Source of the DNA: Turbatrix aceti
Lineage: Eukaryota; Nematoda; Chromadorea; Rhabditida; Panagrolaimidae
DNA: 64,000 nucleotides
Assembly (NCBI GenBank): GCA_963969345.1
Contig: OZ017766.1
Location: forward strand, 10,478,001 to 10,542,000
Direction of reading: 5' to 3'
A program made the position numbers and the translations under genes. The notes below the pieces were generated by a model. That model searched no databases. It was not told where the DNA came from and saw only the letters and a list, made by a program, of their open reading frames with translations. The number at the start of each line of letters is the position of its first letter. Within the stretch, counting starts at the first letter, position 1. Shown here one piece after another: positions 60,770 through 64,000 of this stretch.

Positions 60770-61024
60770 ATGGTCAACAGGGCGGAGCGCATTGCGCGGT
60801 TGATAGCCCGCATCGCGGAAGTCGAGCGCAGCTTTCAGGAACTTCGCGTGCAGGCAAACGGCGATAATCCATTATCGCCGTCTCAGCTCTACTATCGCGC
60901 GCAGCGCATACGGTATAGAATCACGGAGCTTCAGGAGGCGCTTGACGAACTGGTCGGCAAGATCGAGAAGAACCCAGGGAATGCGATGCTGTCCCAGCGC
61001 ATCATCGCAAGCAGACCAAATTGA
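60770..61024 (+). CDS. 84-residue open frame, unrecognised, coiled-coil-like
   Basis: The ATG follows an acceptor-like T-run and CAG by five bases. The product is rich in Arg, Glu, Leu and Ala with heptad-like spacing (RIARLIARIAEVERSF, YRITELQEALDELV) and ends SRPN. The last part overlaps, in another frame, the sequence that leads into the hAT core (RKQTKLTEFQP), so it may be a shadow, a damaged hAT exon, or part of a gag-like gene. No family is recognised. Confidence 0.3.
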   Translation: MVNRAERIARLIARIAEVERSFQELRVQANGDNPLSPSQLYYRAQRIRYRITELQEALDELVGKIEKNPGNAMLSQRIIASRPN

Positions 61025-61105
61025 CCGAGTTCCAGCCAATTCAAATTGCTTTCGGCAGGTCAGCTCATCTAATGACGTTGGCAACTCAAGGAATCAGTTT
61101 CAAAG

Positions 61106-61111
61106 CCGTGG
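61106..61111. repeat. Target-site duplication of foldback 1 (CCGTGG), left copy
   Basis: CCGTGG is repeated at 61951-61956. Removing the element and one copy rejoins the hAT frame. Confidence 0.8.
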
Positions 61112-61950
61112 CACAGCATTCACTTTCGCGTCAATCGAGCGTGAAAATGCATTCATTCGCGCATATAGTGTTGACTTTGGCAGCTTCGCGCATTGGCATT
61201 TTTAAATTGTTAGTGACGGCATCTGCTATAATGATTAGAGCAAGTCCTGAGCTTTCAAACAAGCCACTGACGGCACGAAAATGTTGATTTTTGGCACAGC
61301 TATAGTGATTTCCAGTTTCGATTTTAAATCGTCGATTGCGGCCGTGTATGGCAATAACTAAACAATCTGGTCAGCAGAAAGTTCCATCAGGTTGGTATCT
61401 GTCGATATAGCTAAGGGCCGTTTGCTGAACATCGAAGGGGACCGAGATTCCTCACATAAACTGTTTTACCCTATAAAAACGATCTGTTTGCTTTTTGTGC
61501 TCATGCAAAATTGGAGAACTTTCTTTTTAGGAGTGCGTGTTTTTGATAATTTGTGCAAATGCGTGCGCATTTTTATAGGGTAAAACAGTTTTTGTGAGGA
61601 ATCTCGGTCCTATTCGATGTTCAGCAAACGGCCCTTGGCTATATCGACTGACACCAACCTGATGGAACTTTCTGTTGACCCGATTGTTCAGTTTTAGCCT
61701 TACACGGCTGCAATCGACTGCTCAAATTTTTTACTTGAAAAGGCTGCAACTATGGCAAAACTGAACATTTTTAGGTCATCGAGGGCTTGTTTGGAAGTTC
61801 AGGACATGTCTTATTCAATACCCTAGATGCCGTCTCTAAGAATTCAAAAATGCCATTGCACGAAGCTGCCAAAGTCAACACTATAAGTGCGAATGAACGC
61901 GCTCATTTTTTTTTCGATTGTCGCAAAATAAGGGGAAAGTGAATGCTGTG
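61112..61950. mobile_element. Foldback/MITE element 1, 839 bp
   Basis: Starts CACAGCATTCACTTTC and ends in its complement. The two arms, each about 370-380 bases, are imperfect inverted copies of each other along their length. For example GGGCCGTTTGCTGAACATCG in the left arm is matched by its inverted copy near 61615-61640, and TATAGGGTAAAACAG by CTGTTTTACCCTATA. A short unpaired centre of about 90 bases separates them. It has no plausible gene. Its termini are shared with the element at 62627-63609. It is flanked by CCGTGG. Confidence 0.82.
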
Positions 61951-62276
61951 CCGTGGGTTCACCTCTATTTGAAGATGTTTTGAAAACATACCATTTACAC
62001 TTCAAAGTGAGTTTGTCTTTTTGAAAAGCGCGTTTAGCAATGCTAATTTTTTTTTAGATGGCAACACGGCACGAAATCAAGGAGAGCGTCATCCTGCTTA
62101 GCCACACCATCAAGGATAACCACAAAAATGCCCTATCGGGTGTCGAGGGCTGCATCGCGTTCGACGAAACCTCCAGTGGGTCCCTGTGACTTTCGAGGTA
62201 ATATTGGATTGGATTTTTATGTTGACAACGATGACGTTGTTTCAGCACTACCGTCTCATGGATCGACGACAATTTT

Positions 62277-62281
62277 GAACT
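62277..62281. repeat. Target-site duplication of the solo LTR (GAACT), left copy
   Basis: GAACT is repeated at 63821-63825 immediately after the LTR terminus. Confidence 0.8.
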
Positions 62282-62620
62282 TGACACCGGGGCGGTCATG
62301 GTCGTCTCGCATAAGAGCCCCCTCTGTTGAGGACGACTCACGCGATCCGCGCTTGCACGTCTCTGTGCGTCCGGACTCGCCTCATCTCGCCAAGCGGCGA
62401 CGCGCTCTCCCTTCTGATGAGGACGACCTCTGGGAGTCGATGGCCCGAGTCCACTTGGCCGAGCCCGGGGAGCAGCGCAACTACCCCTGGCCGGTGAACA
62501 AGGACGGCCGCCGTTTCGCCTGGCGCGACCGAGCTGGTCGCCGCCACCGCGATCATCATTCCGCCCGTGACTGAACGAACGTCGACTCGCGTGTGCGCCT
62601 GCCCTTGTCCCCAAGCTCTA

Positions 62621-62626
62621 CCAGAG
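62621..62626. repeat. Target-site duplication of foldback 2 (CCAGAG), left copy
   Basis: CCAGAG is repeated at 63610-63615. The intact gypsy LTR has a related single sequence (GCGAGA before AATCGG) at the same place. Confidence 0.8.
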
Positions 62627-63609
62627 CACTGCATGCGCCTTTGCCTCAATGGACGAAAAAGAGCGCGCGCGCGCGTCGAATGAATCGTGTTCAAAAAAAG
62701 GCCCTGAAGCCAGTAATAGAGTTTTTTGCTTACGGTCACTTGGGTAGGCTTAGGCATTTCCCAAAGATTGTTTTAAGCCATCGGCGGTCATTGTCGGATT
62801 TTTTTGTGCAATGTTACAGACATTGGAAGAACATGAAATTTCCTGAGACTGTAACTCACCAGAACATCTGTGAATTTTTGAAAATCGAACGTAACTTTTT
62901 TCATTACGTCTATAAGAAGCAAATTACGTGAGATGTGCCGTAGCATTATAGTAGTATGCGAGATCGAACCCAAAATAGAATACGTGCTTCATAATGCGCA
63001 CGCGCCTATTGTCGTATATGAAAAAAACGTTCATTATTGCGTTCCTTCTGCTGGTACTTGCATATCAGAAAGCAAAATGAATATAAAAAATGAAAAAGAA
63101 CCAAAGAAATCAGATGGATAAGAAAAGATACACTCTCTTAGATTCCGACTTTTGGCTAAAATTCATTCGCTGCAGGAACATCGAATAGAGCTTTTTTTCT
63201 GCTTTTCTTCAAAATTCTCCCTTGTTGTTCACCGCGCGTGCGCATTTTTTATCATTTTGCGTTCGATCTCGCATACTACTATAATGCTACGGCACATCTC
63301 ACGTAATTTGCTTCTTATAGACGTAATGAAAAAAGTTACGTTCGATTTTCAAAAATTCACAGATGTTCTGGTGAGTTACAGTCTCAGGAAATTTCATGTT
63401 CTTCCAATGTCTGTAACATTGCACAAAAAAATCCGACAATGACCGCCGATGGCTTATAACAATCTCTGGGACATGCCTAAGCCTACCCAAGTGACCGTAA
63501 GCAAAAAACTCTATTACTGGCTTCAGGGCCTTTTTTTGAACACGACACCTTCAAAAAAATGCACGCGCGCGCTCGATTGAGCAGAAATAAGGCGAAAGCG
63601 CATGCAGTG
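62627..63609. mobile_element. Foldback/MITE element 2, 983 bp
   Basis: Starts CACTGCATGCGCCTTTGCC and ends in the complement of CACTGCATGCGCTTTCGCC, flanked by CCAGAG on both sides. Long inverted arms (about 62688-62985 and 63250-63543) match closely, for example GATGTGCCGTAGCATTATAG and its inverted copy. The centre of about 270 bases contains no gene. It interrupts the solo LTR; deleting it restores the LTR alignment. Confidence 0.85.
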
Positions 63610-64000
63610 CCAGAGATCGGCGACGTGACTCGAAGAACGCTGTGTCCCCTGCTTATTAGTGTGATTCATTGTTTAATTGATTTGTATTGACTCCGGCATC
63701 GCTCGAACTTCCTCCCCTGAGGAAATTCCTTGGCCTGTGGAATAAAGATACCCCCGGACTATTCTCGCGGCCTACTACATCCTTCCCCTGGAAGCTTGGC
63801 ATCTATCGAGCTAGGTGCCAGAACTTCATCATCGTCGGTTGCCGATGAAATCTCTGGCGGGCAACAGTGCCACCGGAGAATTCTCCATCGTCGACGAAGT
63901 TATCGAGGAAGTCGTTGCAATCACTCGCGACGGTGCAAGCAACGGAGCGTTGGCCTGTCGGCTTTTGAATATTCCAAGGTATGTCCTGAAAACTGATTAT

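Larger units (their letters stand above)
62282..63820 (+). mobile_element. Solo LTR related to the gypsy element, carrying a nested foldback
   Basis: Begins TGACACCGGGGCGGTCATGG and ends GAGCTAGGTGCCA, the same termini as the gypsy LTR but in the opposite orientation. It is flanked by GAACT at 62277-62281 and 63821-63825. Without the nested element and one CCAGAG copy it is 550 bp against 580 bp and clearly diverged. It keeps the coding tail seen in the intact LTR (SPHLAKRRRALPSDED, WESMARVHLAEPGEQRN) with the stop at the same place (62572-62574), and AATAAA at 63741. It is a relic of recombination between two LTRs of an older insertion. Confidence 0.85.
54061..64000 (+). mobile_element. hAT DNA transposon, broken by nested insertions, running off the right edge
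   Basis: The left end reads CAGTGCTGTCGGGTACC and is followed by subterminal words GGGTACCCGA, ACCCGAAAT and TTCGGG (54071-54155), typical of hAT ends. Downstream are a BED zinc finger (54264 on) and, after a gypsy insertion, the hAT catalytic core (60946 to the window end). Both are on the plus strand and in the expected order. The right terminus is not in the window. The preceding eight bases, TGTGGGAC, would be the left target duplication. The element is non-functional as seen. Confidence 0.7.
60946..64000 (+). pseudogene. hAT transposase catalytic core, split by insertions and with an in-frame stop
   Basis: Pieces in order: 60946-61105 plus 61957-62006 (after foldback 1 and one target copy are removed), 62058-62197, then 62246-62281 plus 63826-64000 (after the solo LTR is removed). 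Introns 62007-62057 and 62198-62245 are GT-AG. The joined product reads RKQTKLTEFQP, GRSAHLMTLATQGISF, SPLFEDVLKTYHLHF, CIAFDET, then TTVSWIDDNFELHH and VVAITRDGASNGALACRLL. These are the hAT landmarks: the LT.F linker, the aLpFs.VE..F region, the first catalytic Asp (FDET), the TVSWIDDNFEL strand and the second Asp (TRDGASN). A TGA at 62187-62189 stands in frame after FDETSSGSL. The C-terminal dimerisation region lies beyond the window. Confidence 0.68.

Noticed and set aside
62593..63490. Several 60-110-residue open frames in the arms of foldback 2, mirrored on both strands
   Set aside because: They are the same sequence read from the two inverted arms; no conserved protein is recognisable.
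1..64000. tRNA, rRNA and SL RNA genes
   Set aside because: I looked for tRNA T-loop signatures (GGTTCGA-type) with pairing arms and for long rRNA-like G/C-balanced blocks and found none convincing; a covariance-model scan would be decisive.

Overview
The window is nuclear DNA from a nematode. The signs are a nematode-type seven-transmembrane chemoreceptor of the Sra/Srb/Sre superfamily, a two-PDZ protein of a nematode-expanded type, a Tbx20/MAB-9-class T-box gene, and splice-acceptor sequences directly upstream of several start codons, as expected for spliced-leader trans-splicing. Introns are GT-AG, extremely A/T-rich, and full of A and T runs. All gene models below were spliced by hand; exon phases add up for every complete model. 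The species cannot be named from the sequence.

Layout. 1-4400: no gene found. 4427-8487 (+): a secreted, probably GPI-anchored DUF7042-7045-type glycoprotein in ten exons. 8656-12780 (-): a Tbx20/mab-9-like T-box factor whose first intron is 2.2 kb. 12781-17900: gene-poor, probably regulatory. 17901-19455 (+): two-PDZ protein. 20153-21534 (+): chemoreceptor, followed by a hAT-type MITE at 21571-22068. 22547 to at least 35131 (-): a giant secreted MEGF6-like protein (EMI domain, about 11 EGF/cbEGF and about 24 laminin-type EGF repeats) in 18 visible exons; the signal-peptide exon was not found. 39413-43429 (-): a secreted carboxylesterase-like protein that has lost its catalytic serine, with a possible 49-residue secreted-peptide gene on the opposite strand inside one intron. 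44195-45272 (-) and 45693-46552 (+): head-to-head paralogues of a small secreted protein family. 47214-49813 (+): histidine acid phosphatase. 49911-51497 (-): HSD17B12/LET-767-type steroid/acyl dehydrogenase, tail to tail with the phosphatase.

From 54061 to the right edge the window is transposon archaeology. A hAT element begins with a CAGTG terminus and GGGTACCCGA-word subterminal repeats. Its transposase (BED zinc finger, then the catalytic core) has been broken by nested insertions: an intact Ty3/gypsy retrotransposon with matching LTRs and CTCTC target duplications (54680-60201); a foldback element (61112-61950, target duplication CCGTGG); and a solo LTR related to the gypsy element (62282-63820, target duplication GAACT), which itself holds a second foldback element of the same family (62627-63609, target duplication CCAGAG). 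Removing the last three in silico restores a continuous hAT reading frame except for one in-frame stop. The two foldback elements define what looks like an undescribed non-autonomous family with CAC(A/T)GCAT termini and 6-bp target duplications.

The host genes are mostly secreted or membrane proteins without a shared pathway. There is no operon-like cluster; neighbours are divergent, convergent or separated by kilobases.
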